From assembly GCF_007565055.1 (NCBI RefSeq), contig NC_044555.1, positions 38,046,235-38,110,234 on the forward strand: DNA of 64,000 nt, given 5' to 3'. The notes beneath the pieces were generated by a model. That model did not search any database. It saw nothing but the letters and a program-made list of their open reading frames with translations, and was not told the DNA's origin. This document shows, in pieces, positions 11,651-23,750 of this stretch (positions are counted from its first letter, which is position 1; each line of letters begins with the position of its first letter). Both the position numbers and the translations under genes were made by a program. This DNA comes from Rhinopithecus roxellana. Its lineage: Eukaryota; Chordata; Mammalia; Primates; Cercopithecidae.

Positions 11651-12321
11651 TGGTATGGTTTGGCTCTGTGTCCCCACCCAAATCTCATCTTGTAGCTCCC
11701 ATAATCCCCACGTGTTGTGGGAGGGACCTGGTGAAAGAGTACTGAATCATGGGACATGTCTCTCCCATGCTGTTCTTGTGAGAGTGAGTGGGTCTCATGA
11801 GATCTGATGGTTTTAAAAACAGGAGTCTTGGCTGGGAACGGTGGCTCATGCCTGTAATCCCAGCACTTTGGGAGACCAAGGCATGCAGATCACTTAAGGT
11901 TAGAAGTTTGAGACCAGCTTGGCCAACATGGTGAAACCTCATCTCCACTAAAAATACAAAAATTAGCCAGGCCTAGTGGCATGGGCCTGTAATCCCAGCT
12001 TCTTGGGAGTCTGAGGCAGGAGAATTGCTTGAACATGGGAGGCAGAGGCTGCAGTGAGCTGAAATCGCACCACTGCACCCCAGCCTGGGCGACAAAGCAA
12101 GACTCTGTCTCAACAAACAAAGAAACAAACAAACAAACCAGGAGTCACTTTTTTCCCTGCCACCCTCCACGTAAGATGTGACTTGCTCCTCCTTTTCTTC
12201 CACCATGATTGTGAGGCTTCCCCAGCCATGTGGAAATGTAAGTCTGATTAAACCTCTTTCTTTTGTAAATTGCCCAGTATCGGGTATGTATTTATCAGCA
12301 GTGTGAAAACAGATGAATATA
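11651..12321 (+). mobile_element. MaLR (MST/THE1 type) 5' LTR, split by an Alu
   Basis: Begins TGGTATGGTTTGGCTCTGTG and contains the family hallmarks CCAGCCATGTGGAAATGTAAG and ATTAAACCTC before ending near GATGAATATA. An Alu occupies 11828-12138; without it the LTR is about 360 bp, normal for the family. The flank left of the LTR, ccacc, resembles cgacc just right of the 3' LTR, a possible diverged 5-bp TSD. Confidence 0.9.
11828..12138 (+). mobile_element. Alu SINE (S-type) inside MaLR LTR
   Basis: Full-length Alu beginning ttggctgggaacggtggctc, with an (AAAC)n-type tail. The 8-bp TSD caggagtc is at 11820-11827 and 12139-12146. It interrupts the LTR cleanly, so it is younger than the MaLR. 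Confidence 0.95.
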
Positions 12322-13886
12322 GTAAATGGGTACCAGTAGAGTGGGGCACTGCTGAAAAGATACCCCAAAATGTGGAAGCGACTTTGGAACTGGAAAACAG
12401 GAAGAGGTTGGAACAGCTTGGACACTCAGATGAAAACAGGAAAATGTGGGAAGGTTTGGAACTTCATAGAGACTTGTTGAATGGCTTTGCCCACAATACT
12501 GATAGTGACATGGACAAAGTCCAGGCTGAGGTGGTCTCAAATGGAGATGAGGAGCTTTTTGGGAACTGGAGAAAAGGTGACTCTTGCTATGTTATAGTAA
12601 AGACACTGGTGGCATTTTGCCCCTGCCATAGAGATCTGTGGAACTTTGAACTACAGAGAGAGGACTTAGGTTACATGGCAGAATAAATTTCTAAGCAGCA
12701 AAATTCTCAAGAAGTGACTTGAGTGTGGTTAAAGACATTCAGTTTTACAAGGAAAGCAGAGAATAAAAGTTTGAAAAATTTGCAGCCTGACAATGCGACA
12801 GAAAAGAAAATTCCACTTTCTGAGGAGGAATCCAAGCCACCTGCAAACATTTTTTATAAGTAATGAGGAGCTGAATGTTAATCCCCAAGACAACGGAAAA
12901 CATGTTTCCAGGGCATGTCAGAGGTTTTTAAGGCAGCCCCTCCTATCACAGGCCTGGAGAGCCAGGAGGAAAAAGTGGTTTCACGGACCAGGCCCAGGGT
13001 CTTTGTGCTGTGTGCAGTCTAGGGACTTGGTGCTCTGCATCCCAGCTGCTCCAGCCTTGGCTGAAAGGGGCCAACATAGAGCTTGGGCTATGGTTTCAGA
13101 GGGTACAAGCTGCAAGCCTTGTCAGCTTCCACATGGTATTGAGCCTGCCAATGCACAGAAGTAAAGAATTGGGGTTGGGAACCTCCACGTATATTTTGAA
13201 ACATATATGGAAATATATCGGTGCCCAGGGAGAAGACTGCTGCAGAGGCGGGGCCCTAATGGAGAACCTCTGCTAGAGCAGTGAAGAAGGGAAATGTGGG
13301 GTCAGAGCCCCTACACAGAGCCCCTACTGGGACACCACCTAGTGGAGCTGTGACAAGAGGACCACCATTCTCCAGACCCCAGAATGACAGACCCACTGAC
13401 AGCAAGTACTGTGCACCTGGAAAAGCCACAGACACTCAATGCCAGCCCATGAAAGTAGCCAGGAGGGAGGCTGTACCCTGCAAAGCAAACACAGGGGTAG
13501 AGCTGCCCAAGACCATGGGAACCTTCCTCTTGCATCAGTGTGACCTGTATGTGAGCCATGGAGTCAAAGGAGATCATTTTGGAACTCTAAGATTCAACTA
13601 TCCTGATGGATTTCAGACTTGGATGGGACCTGTAGCCCCTCTGTTTTGGCCAATTTATCCTTTTCAGAACAGATGTATTTACCCAATTCCTGTAACCCCC
13701 TTGTATCTAGGAAGTAACTTGCTTTTGATTTTACAGGCTCATTGGTGGAAGAGACTTGCCTTGTCTCAGATAAGACTTTTGAGTTAATGCTGAAATGAGT
13801 TGAGACTTTGGGGGACTGTTAGGAAGGCATGGTTGGTTTTGAAATGTGAAAATATGAGATTTTGGAGGGGCCCAGGGTGGAATAAA
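12322..13886 (+). mobile_element. MaLR internal sequence
   Basis: About 1.57 kb between the two LTRs, the usual size for THE1/MST internal sequence. It is homologous to 17200-18118 and 29640-30772 in this window. Plus-strand frames at 12270-12686 (138 codons) and 13281-13787 (168 codons) lie in it but show no motif; MaLR elements are non-autonomous and do not encode a recognisable polymerase. Probably non-coding. Confidence 0.88.
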
Positions 13887-14253
13887 TGGTTTGGCTCTGT
13901 GTCCTCACCAAAATCTCATTGTGTAGCTCCAATACTTTCCATGTGTTGTTGGAGGGACCTGATGGGAGACTATTGAATCATGGGGATGGGCCTTTCCCAT
14001 GCTGTTCTCATGAGAGTGAGTGGATCTCAAAAGATGTGTTGGTTTTAAAAACAGGAGTTTCTCTGCATAAGTTTTTTTTTTTTTTTTGCCTGCCACCATC
14101 CAAGTAAGATGTGACTTGCTCCTCCTTGCCTTCCACCATGATTGTGAGTCCTCCCCATTCATGTGGAAGTGTAAGTCCAATTAAACCTCATTCTTTTGTA
14201 AATTGTCCAGTATCAGGTATGTCTTTATCAGCAATGTGAAAAAGGATGAAAGC
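13887..14253 (+). mobile_element. MaLR 3' LTR
   Basis: Second LTR of the same element, starting tggtttggctctgtgtcctc and ending near ggatgaaagct. A T run at about 14071-14086 has grown in the position where LTRs of this type have TC-rich sequence. ATTAAACCTC and CATGTGGAAGTGTAAG mark the 3' half. Confidence 0.92.
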
Positions 14254-15764
14254 TCGACCTTTTGCCCACATGCACACTTTTGAGATGAGAAACAGCCTGG
14301 TGAGCCAACCACTAGCAAAGCCACAATACTATTACCACAAATTCTCAGTCTAAACCACTGAGAAACTCACAAATGTCAGTAATGCAGATTCCAGCTGAAG
14401 AAACCAAATAGAGATTTAAATATTGTATGTGCTTAAAACCAAGGCCAATGCACCCCACTGAATTGCCACCCTGAGATTTATGACTTATTGCAAATAATTT
14501 CTTCCCTATAAAAATAATTTGTATTCTGGACTATTTCTCAGGTAATTATTATTACAAATAATTCCTTTCCTATGATACCTACTAGATCAAATTGGAAGAG
14601 GCAACTTTTTTACCAGATGCATAGAAATCAACATAAAAACAGGACAACCAGGAAAAAGCAAGTGAAAAATGTCACCTCAGAAGGAACACAATTATTCTTT
14701 AGTAACAGAACTCAATCATCTAAAATGACAAAAAATAAATAAAATAAAAATCTCAAGGACAATTAATATCAATACCCTACTCTCAGCATTGGACAGATCA
14801 TCTAGACAGAAAATCAAGAAAGTTCAGAGTTAAACTACACCATGGACCAAGCAGACCTAACTGACTTTTATAGAACATTTTACCCGACAGCAACAGAACA
14901 CACATTCTTTTCATCAGCAGATAAAATATTCTCCAGAATTGTTCATATATTAGGACTCAGAATAACTCTCGAAAAGTTTTTGAAACACAAAATCAAAGGA
15001 AGTATTTTATCTGACCAAAATAGAATAAAATTAGACCTTAAGAAGAAGAGAAACATTAAAACTACAGATAAATAGAAGTTAAACAACAATATGCTCTTGA
15101 ATAACCAATGGCTGATAAAAGAAATTAAGAATTAAATTTAAAAACGTCTTGAAACAAATGAAAATGGAAACACAACCTACCAAAACCTATGGGACACAGC
15201 AAAAACAGAATTAAAAGACTAGTTTATAGCAATAAATACTTGGACCAAAAAAATTAGACAGATTTCAAATAAGCAAGTTAATGACACATCTTAAGGAACC
15301 AGAAAAGCAAGAGCAAACCAAACCCAAAATTAGCAGAAGAAAAAAAAAAAAAATGAAGATCACAGCAGAAATAAACAAATTTGAAACTAAAAAGTCACAC
15401 CAGAGCATGAAACAAAAAGTTGTTTCTTAAATAAGTAAACAAAGCCAACAAACCATTAGCTAGACTAAGATAAGAAATACCCATGTAAATAAAATTAGAA
15501 ATGAAAAAGGAGACATCAAAATGGATACCACAGAAATACAAAGGATCATTACAAACTACTATGAAGAACTTTACACCAGTACATTCAAAACCAGAGTACA
15601 TTGATAAATTCCTGGACACATACAACCTATGAAGTTTGATACAAGAAAAATTTAAAAACCTGAACAGACCAATAACAAGCAACAAAATTGAAGCAGCAAT
15701 AAGACTTCCAACAAAGGAAAGTGCACTACCTGATGGCTTCACCACTGAATTCCATTGATATTTA
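14254..15764 (+). mobile_element. L1M body: 5' UTR end and ORF2 N-terminal half, internally deleted
   Basis: Resumes the L1M after the MaLR with a leftover array unit at about 14284, then leader-type L1 sequence. From 14830 there is ORF2 text: the frame 14842-15075 reads DQADLTDFYRTFYP, an endonuclease-domain motif. Sequence corresponding to ORF1 and the first part of ORF2 is missing between about 14730 and 14830, so an internal deletion occurred. Multiple stops; no coding capacity. Confidence 0.8.
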
Positions 15765-15920
15765 AAATTTATTTTTAATTTTTAATTTTGGTGGGTACAT
15801 AGTTGGTATATACATGATGTAAGAGTATGATTGGAGTATTTTAATAGATTTTAATTATTTTTAAATGTAAAATAAATTCTTGTTTACTAGATGTTATTCA
15901 TTCTAACTTGCCTTTTCAAG
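15765..15920 (-). mobile_element. Short L1M 3'-end-like insert
   Basis: About 155 bp that does not belong to the L1M ORF2 on either side. The text ggtgggtacatagttggtat resembles the minus strand of an old L1 3' UTR, preceded by T-rich sequence as for a tail. A perfect 13-bp inverted repeat sits at its edges (15752-15764 and 15921-15933). Confidence 0.5.
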
Positions 15921-16850
15921 TAAATATCAATGGTTCTTAAACTATTTATACAATTTAAGGACAGAGAATTTTTTTCGAACTCAATCTATGAGGCCAGCAT
16001 AACCCTGACACAAAAACCAGACAAGAACTGAACCCTGTTAGATGTACATGCAAAAACCCTCAACAAAATGCTAGCAAACCAAATCCAACAACATAGCAAA
16101 AAGATAATACAACATGATCAATTGAGACTTTTCCTAGGGATACACAGATTGTTCAATATATACATATCAATAAATATCATACATTACATGAATAGAATGA
16201 AGGACAAATAACATGATCATCTCAATAGATGCAGAAAAGCTTTTGATAAAATTTAGCATCCCTTCATGATAAAAAACTCCTAATAAATTAGATATAGAAA
16301 GAAAGTACTTCAACATAATAAAGGCCACATATGACAGATGCATTGATAATATTGTAGTGAATGAGGAAAAGCTTTCAGTAAAGAAAATTGAGGAAAATAA
16401 TTGAAATATAAGACAAGAATAACGACTCTTATCACTCTTACTCAACATAGTATTGGAAGTCTTAGCAAGAGCAATTAGGCAAGAGATGAAATAAGGGGTA
16501 CCCAAACTGGAAAAGAGGAAATTAAATTGTTCCTGTTTGTGGGTGACATTGTCATATATATAAAACAGACTAAATACCAAAAACACTTAGAACTGATATA
16601 TTAATTCAGTAAAGTTGTAGAATTCAAAATTAATATACACAAATTAGTAGAGTTTCTATACACAATCAGCTAGGTGAAAACAAAATCAAGAAGAAAATTC
16701 CATTTAAGATAACTTCCAAAAAATACCTAAAAATAATTTTAATCAAAGAGATGAAAGACCTCTGCAAGGAAAACTACAAAACACTGATGAAAGAAATTGA
16801 AGAGGACACAAACAAATTTTAAAAAGTCTCATATTCATAGATGAGTGAAA
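15921..16850 (+). mobile_element. L1M ORF2 middle part (RT region)
   Basis: Plus-strand ORF2 text resuming after the short insert, with recognisable RT-region sequence (for example atctcaatagatgcagaaaagc at about 16220). It is cut at 16850 by a MaLR LTR. Numerous stops; dead. Confidence 0.85.
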
Positions 16851-17199
16851 TGGTTTGGCTGTGTCCCCACCCAAAGCTCATTGTGAATTGTAGTTTCCAT
16901 ACACCCTACACGTCGTGAGAGGAGGGACCAAGGGGAGAATAATGACAGTGGATTTCCCCATCCTGTTCTTATGATAGTAAGTTCTCACAAGATCTCATGG
17001 TTGTGTAAGGGGCTTCTCCCTTCACTGGGCACTCATTCTCTCTCCTGCCACTGTGTGAAGAGGATCTTTCCATCATGACTGTAAGTTTCCTGAGGCTTCC
17101 CCAGCCATGTGGAATGGTGAGTCTATTAAACCTCTTTTCTCTATAAATTACCCAGTCATGAGTATTCTTTCATAGCAGCATAAGAATGGACCAATACAG
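16851..17199 (+). mobile_element. Second MaLR copy: LTR (MST-like)
   Basis: Starts TGGTTTGGCTGTGTCCCCAC and ends near GGACCAATACAG. It has CCAGCCATGTGGAATGGTGAG and ATTAAACCTC. It is more diverged from the other two MaLR copies than they are from each other. Confidence 0.9.
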
Positions 17200-18118
17200 T
17201 ATATTGGTACCACAGACAGTAGGGTGCTGCTATAAAGATACCTGAATGTGGAATTGACTTTGGAACTGGGTAACAGGCAGAAGTTGAAACCATTTGGAAG
17301 GCTAAGAAGAAGGCAGGGAAATGTGGGAAAGTTTGGAACTTCCCAGAGACTTGTTGAACGGCTTTCAACAAAATGCTGATAGTGATATGGACAATGAAGG
17401 CCAGGCTGAGGTGGTCTCAGATGGAGATGAGGAACTTGTTGGGAACTAGAATGAAGGTGATTCTTGCTATACTTTAGCAAATAGACTGGTGGCATTTGCT
17501 CCTGCCCCAGAGGTCTGTATAACTTTGATCTTGAGAGAGATGATTTAGGGCATCCGGTGGAGGAACTTTGTAAGCAGCAAGGCATTCAACAGGAAGCAAA
17601 GCATGAAAGTTGAGAAAATTTGTAGCCTGATGATGCAATAGAAAAGAAAATTCCATTTTCTGGGGAGAAATTCAAGTCTGTTATAGAAATTTGCATAAGT
17701 GATGAGGAACTGAATGTTAAGCACCAAGACAATGAGGAAAATGTCTCTAGGACATGTCAGAGACCTTTGTAGCAGTCCCTCCTATCACAGGCCTGAAGGC
17801 CTAGGAAAAACTGGTTTTGTGGGCTGGGTCCAGGGCCCCCTGCTCTGTGCAGCCTCAGATATGGTGCCTTGCTTCCCAGTTGCTTCAGATCCACCTGTGG
17901 CTAAAAGGGGTCAAAGTACAGTGTAGGCCATTATCTCAGAGGGTGCAAGCCCCATCCCTTCGTGGCTTTTATGTGATGTTAAGTCTGTTGGTGCACAGAA
18001 GTCAAGAACTGAGGTTTGGGAACCTTTGCCTAGATTTCAGAGGATGTATAGATGTGTGCCTGGATGTCCAGGCAGAAATTTGCTGCAGGGGCAGAGCCCT
18101 TATTGACAATCACTGCAA
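17200..18118 (+). mobile_element. Second MaLR copy: internal sequence, 3' half missing
   Basis: Homologous to the first ~0.9 kb of MaLR internal sequence. It ends abruptly near 18118, where L1 ORF2 C-terminal text begins. The remaining internal part and the 3' LTR are absent, so a deletion removed them together with part of L1M ORF2. Confidence 0.85.
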
Positions 18119-19041
18119 GGTCAGTGCAAAGGATCTGAACAGACATTTCTCAAAAGAAGACAAATATATGAAAAAATGCTCAACATCGCTAATCGGGGAA
18201 ATGAAATTCAAAACCACAATGGATTATCATCTCACTTCATATAGAATGGCTATCATCAGAAGGGCAAAATAAGAAATCCTCATGAGGATGCAGAGATAAT
18301 GAAACTCATATACACTGTTGGTGGGAATGTAAACTAGCACAGCCACTATGGAGAAGAATATACATATTCCTCAATAAACTATAACTGCGTGTGATTTAGC
18401 AATCCCACTAATGAGCATTTATCCAAGAAAGGAAATCATTATACCTAAGAGACATCTGCACCCCTGTGTTTATTGTAGCATTAATAGCCAAGAAATAGAA
18501 TCGACCTAGGTTTCCAAGAACAAATTAATTTATAAATAACATATGGCATACATACTTTATAAAATATTAGACACAAAATAATAAAAGCCTATAATTTGTA
18601 TCAACATTGATAGAACTGGAGGACATTATGTTAAGTGAAATAAGCCAGGAGCAGAAAGCGCTGCATATTCTCACTCATAAGTGGAACCTAAAACAAAAGT
18701 TGATCTCATAGATAGAAAAGAGGATACCAGAGCCTGAGGAGGGTAAAAGAAGGGAGAGATAGAGAGAGATTTGTTAAAGGAAATAAAATTACATCTAGAT
18801 AGGTGGAATAAGTGCTAGTTATACTGCCATAGGTTGACTATAGTTAACAATAATATATAGTTTCAAATAGCAAGAAAGAGTATATTAAATATTTCCAACA
18901 CAAAGAAATGAGTAATGTTTGACACGATGGATAGGCTAATTACCCTGATTGGATCACTATACATTATACGTATTGAAACAACACTGTGTACCCCATAAAT
19001 ATGTGCAATTATTATTTGTCAATTAAGAAAATAAATTATAA
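18119..19041 (+). mobile_element. L1M 3' end (ORF2 C-terminus, 3' UTR, A-rich tail)
   Basis: Begins with ORF2 text (aacagacatttctcaaaagaag) and continues through the 3' UTR to an A-rich tail ending at 19041. It is followed directly by the right TSD copy. The 3' UTR text accccataaatatgtgcaat is typical of L1MA/L1MB elements. Confidence 0.88.
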
Positions 19042-19055
19042 AAAACACATTGATG
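19042..19055 (+). repeat. Right target-site duplication of the L1M nest
   Basis: aaaacacattgatg; matches 1264-1277 with one mismatch. Confidence 0.8.
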
Positions 19056-21540
19056 CTTTACTGATGAAAAAAAACTAATTTTTTAACCATGTGTATAAAT
19101 CCAATCTACCGTGAAGAACTTGGAACAACCTTCTCTCACTTTTTATGAACTACACTTAATACAGAATATTAAATAATGATCATCATCTAACTCATTTTCA
19201 TTGGTATGGTACCTTGTGTCTAAAGCATACTGGAAATAAAACCCCATGGTAATTTTGCATAATTTTTCAAAATTTGGAAGTCTTGTTATGAGCAACATTA
19301 AAAAATTGTATATGAGAACTTTTCTAATGTTAGTACCTCTGGCCAAAATTTAAGCTAGGAGAAAAAGGTCACACCTATCAGACTCAAAAGAGCAAAACTT
19401 AAAATAATACACAATTAAGCAGTGTAATTAACTCCTAAACTTATACAATAGCAAAGAAAGATGAGAGGTAAGCCAACCAGAGGAGGCAGGAGTTACAATT
19501 TCTCAAAGTCCATCAAGAAAAGGTAAATGCTAACAATATAGAATGTAGTGGATAGAGTTTTCCTACACTGTATGATGTCTCAGGGAAATTGGATCCTTAT
19601 TGTCGTCAGAGGAGAAAAGGCATTTCTTCTATCCGTATTTACAACAGCAGTTACATGGACTGCATATGTCATGTTTTACCATACATTGTCCCAAAGAGAT
19701 GGCCATTAGACTCTTTCTTCTATGGAATCAACTAGGTTATAGTTCTGATTTCTTTTCCTATACTGTTAGGCATTTAGGGCCTGGGCTGCTAATCATATCA
19801 AGGATGGCCAGATAAGTAGTTGCTAGATTACATAGGGAAAACGTATATACTAAACTTTTTAGAAGATCTAGCTGAAAACCAGTTATTCCATTAAGGTGAA
19901 ATATAACATTTGCCCCTAAATTCAAATTTGCTGCACTCATAATAGGTTTCATCACCCAGCTTCATACGTAAGGTCTGTAGATTTCTACTATCTAAGTAGG
20001 CAGTTGGGTTGCAAAGTACAGTTTCCTGCAAGACACCAGGCCTCAAAAAAGGCATGAATTCAAGCAATCCTTATCAAGATAATTTCACCTTCTTCAATTC
20101 ATTGAGAAAACTGATGCCATTTTGTGTGAGACTCGCTGTCTCCCAATTATTTTCATTGACATCTTCTGTTTACTTCTTATCATCAATTGAAGAGAATAGG
20201 CTATAAGTCCAGGTAAAGGTCAATTCCATTATAACTTTTGATTGCTACCTTTCTCATATTAGGAATCTCATCTAATAAATTATCTCTCTTTCTCTCTCGT
20301 GTTTTTTTTTTTTTTGGGGGGGGGGATCTTCCCTTTCTCCTAAAACTATGCCCAAGTCTTACTCACTTTAAGCAACAAAACAGCAAATAGGCCTAATTTA
20401 AAATGTGTCACTCTGATCACTGTCATCTCTGTGTTTGGTTTCTTAAAATATGCATCTTAGTATTTTCTACATTCACATTCTTTCTTATCTTTCATGCAAT
20501 TCTCAGTACACTACAGTCTGATTTCTGCCACAACCACTCCACTAAAACTCTATTTATGAGAATATGATCATTTACATATTGTCAAGTCCATGAATATTCT
20601 ATAAATTTGTAGTGTTTTTTGTTGTACTTCTCTTCCATATTTTACACTAATGTTATTGATTATTCTTAAAACAACATTTTTGTTTATCACATTTCTTTCT
20701 TCTGTCTCTTTTTAGTTTTGAATATCTTTTTTTGATTTCCTTCATTGCCTTTTGAACTGCTTACATCTTAAAATTTAAGGTTTTACTAAAACGTTATACT
20801 TGTCCTACTATTCATCTGTCCCTATTGTCTCCTTGGAAATGTTTGGTCACTTTATTGTTTCAACCAAGACTTTTTCTGTCATGTGTAACATATGTATATG
20901 TGTATGTTATACATATAATCATGTTGGTTTTCTTATTTACACCTACTTATATGTAACGTTCCTCATTTAGCCAGAGTGGAAATCTCTTTCTCAAAATGAT
21001 ACCCACTTAATAGTATCTCAATCCTTCTTTTGTCAATATTTTGATTGTCAAAGAAGGACTGCAAAAGGAAAAAGTCAATATTCAGTCTTTGAGTTCCAAA
21101 ATATCATTTTCTCAGTCCACACCAAGACGATAGACTCAAAAGTCACTGTTTTTAAAATACAAAAATGTAAACACCAAAAGTTTTCCTTTTCATTTTAAAA
21201 ATAATTTTACTGTAGAGTACAAGGTGGAAAAAGGATGAAATATATGATATAAATGAAATTCCCTTCAAAAAGAAAAAGGAAATAGGTAGGCTTCTCCAGT
21301 ATGCGAGGAGGTTTATTCAGATTCCTGAAATTGGGATTAAAAAACTGACAGGACCTCAAAACCCAGTTTCAAAACCTCCTTGGTCTTGGCCAAAGAGATT
21401 CAGTGTAGTACAAACACTCGTAAATCACAGATACATTGAAGAATAATATAAGACTATCCAGGTTGTTATTGATGTTTGTTTTGTTGTCTTGGTTGTTCTC
21501 TTCCTATCAGTATGGCATATATCAAGAAGGGTAAAAGCGT
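19056..21540. other. Mostly unassigned sequence, possible L2 piece
   Basis: About 2.5 kb with only short frames (longest about 71 codons) and no recognised gene. A pyrimidine-rich stretch followed by 14 T and 10 G lies at 20282-20325. About 20460-20640 reads somewhat like plus-strand L2 (ccactccactaaaactct), but the match is weak. Confidence 0.45.
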
Positions 21541-22066
21541 TGCTGAAAAAAAGGGGTCTCAATTCTGACCCCAATAGAGGAATTCAAGGAAAGTGACAGA
21601 GTGCAGTAAAAAAGAGATATTTTATTGAAAGCTACTCAGTTACAGAGTAGGGATTCCTCATAAAGCAAGAGGAGAAATGTGCCAGCTTTGTATAAACATT
21701 TTTTATATAGGGGTCTTGTCCATGTAAGCTAAGCTAAGTTATGTCTGTGTGTAAGTTAGCTGACAGTATGACAAAATTTAGTACTTTGCTGACCTAAAGA
21801 AAGTCTTCTTTGGCCTTGTAGTGTATGAATACATCAAAGCATGACTATAACTATAGCATATATTGCTATACAGTATCAGAACATCTAGGCATTTTGCTTT
21901 TTTAGGAGTTCATCCTCACAGGCATTTCCAAACTACTTTGTTAGCTATCAGCATCTTATGACCCATGGGTCATGACTGGCAAGGAAATGCACCTTGCTAG
22001 TTTTAAGATGGAGTTGATTTTTAAATGGTGTCACCCTGGCTCCCCAATGCTCCTGTTTTCCTAACA
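21541..22066 (-). mobile_element. ERV1-type 3' LTR
   Basis: About 525-bp LTR on the minus strand: sense start TGTTAGGAAAACAGG (right end at 22066), sense end near 21541-21544. A purine tract, agagagggga (sense), sits just outside at about 22069-22078. Adjoining sequence to the right encodes an envelope transmembrane remnant, fixing the order env-PPT-LTR. I cannot name the family with certainty. Confidence 0.7.
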
Positions 22067-23750
22067 TAATCCCCTCTCTACTTACGAGAGAACTCTTAAT
22101 CTTAGGGAGAGATGAAGGGCCAAGGTCATTCTGTACCTTCTTTCTGCTGACAGTGTACGTTGATCTTTGGGATAGGATTCTCTCATAAGGGTTTGTAATT
22201 AACCTCGGGGAGCCAGGGGAAGTCCTTGTGCATATGATGTCCTGATGATTCAATAGACATAGGACCTGCCTAGTACTGGAAGATTAAAAAATATCTGGTT
22301 GCCTGCTCTAAGCGACCTAAAGGCAGGATAACTTTATTTTCTGTGTCCGATGATGGGATGGATTGGAAGCTTTGTGCTGGCATTATCTTTATATATAATT
22401 GTTGTATTCTAGAAGACACAAACTTTACCAAGAGGTAAAGTAAGAGCCAAATATTAGTAATAACAAGATAGCTATTAATGGTCCTAGGAAGGGCAAAAAC
22501 CAAATGAGACTTGGGAGGGTGTGTTTAATGGTTGATAAGATATAGTTGAGATTGGTGCCTAGGTTATGTATGTATACAACCAAGCAGTTTGTTCATATAT
22601 TTTCTGTATACCTTCTTCTATTTGACCCGAGGTGTTTATAGAAGTGCAGCAGGTTTTAAAGATTATAGTGCATACTCCCCCTTTTTCAACCAATGAGTAA
22701 TCTAGTGCTAATTTATTATTCGTTGCTGTATCTGCTAAGGAATCATGGGAAAGTTTTAATTCATCTAAAGTATCCCCATTTTATGAGACATTGTGTAGGA
22801 TGAATAAATAAAGTTTTGAAGAGTTGCCTCATCATAGGCAAATTTTACCCATGGGACCAATAAACAAATGGCAGCCTCAATCCCAGGCAATATAAGGCTG
22901 ATTGCCTACTTAACACCCAGATAAGTGATGTTATATAATTGTATATTGGAGGGCTTTGCTTGTTTTATTGTACATTAACCTCTGAACCAAATGTTATCAA
23001 TACACTGGTAACCAGGGTTTTAATAATCCCAAATGAGAAACAAGTTATAGGCTGATTGAATAGGTGGCAACATTGCCATAGGTATCCATTGGGGGTGTAA
23101 ACCTGTATGGGATGGGAGTTGTCAAGACAGTTGAGTACCTGTAAGAGGGATTAAGGGTGTTACTTATCTGTTTATTTGCAAAACAACAGATTTAGGTCTT
23201 CTAGGGGTTCACAAGTGTAGGTCGTGGTGTCTTTCTCAGGTACCTGTGAGTACTCATAAGAAACAGGCTTAATCTTGGGCAAGTATACTCAGCTAGTGGT
23301 TCCTCAAAGTTTAATAGCAGTGGAAGGGCTCTTCCATTTTGATTGATCTTCAGAGTATCCTTCTTTTCAAGATTTTTATAAGACTAAGTCTTCTGGTTGA
23401 ACAGAGGAGCTGTGAATATTTATGGAGTTGGCCCTTATATATATTGAACAAACGTGCATGTAATATATTACTGTTTACCTTGGGGTGGAGACTTAACTTT
23501 GCCTGGCATGGTCTTGGATCCTGTTTGTAATCTGATATTTTGTTGAGATTGTCTGTTCTGTCAATCTTATGATTTCTGTTTTGATGTTAATGCTGGTCAG
23601 TTGTCCTTGAATTCCATGGTGGGGGAAAGGTATAGTGAGGCATGTCTGACATCCAGCTTCCTGCTATGGCCAGAACTAGTTTTTTAGGTGTTTATTGGGG
23701 ATTTCTTTTGGCCAAGAGGAGGGTTTATTCTGTTGGGGGGGCAGAATTAG
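22067..23750 (-). pseudogene. ERV1 env remnant (gammaretrovirus-like)
   Basis: Minus-strand relic of an endogenous retroviral envelope gene. A CX6CC motif (read at 22646-22672, minus strand), typical of the gammaretroviral transmembrane subunit, is followed by a hydrophobic anchor and a short basic tail in the frame 22270-22503. No frame longer than about 80 codons survives, so no protein can be made. To the right the sequence is cut by an L1 at about 23751; gag, pol and the 5' LTR are not seen. Confidence 0.7.

Noticed and set aside
12270..12686. 138-codon plus frame spanning LTR and interior
   Set aside because: It starts inside the LTR and runs into MaLR interior; the equivalent in the second MaLR is interrupted. 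Chance opening is likely.
13281..13787. 168-codon plus frame as a gene
   Set aside because: It lies in MaLR internal sequence, has no known motif, and the homologous stretch in the third MaLR copy is not open.
22067..23750. Domesticated env (syncytin-like) gene
   Set aside because: The longest env frame is under 80 codons and the region is truncated by an L1.
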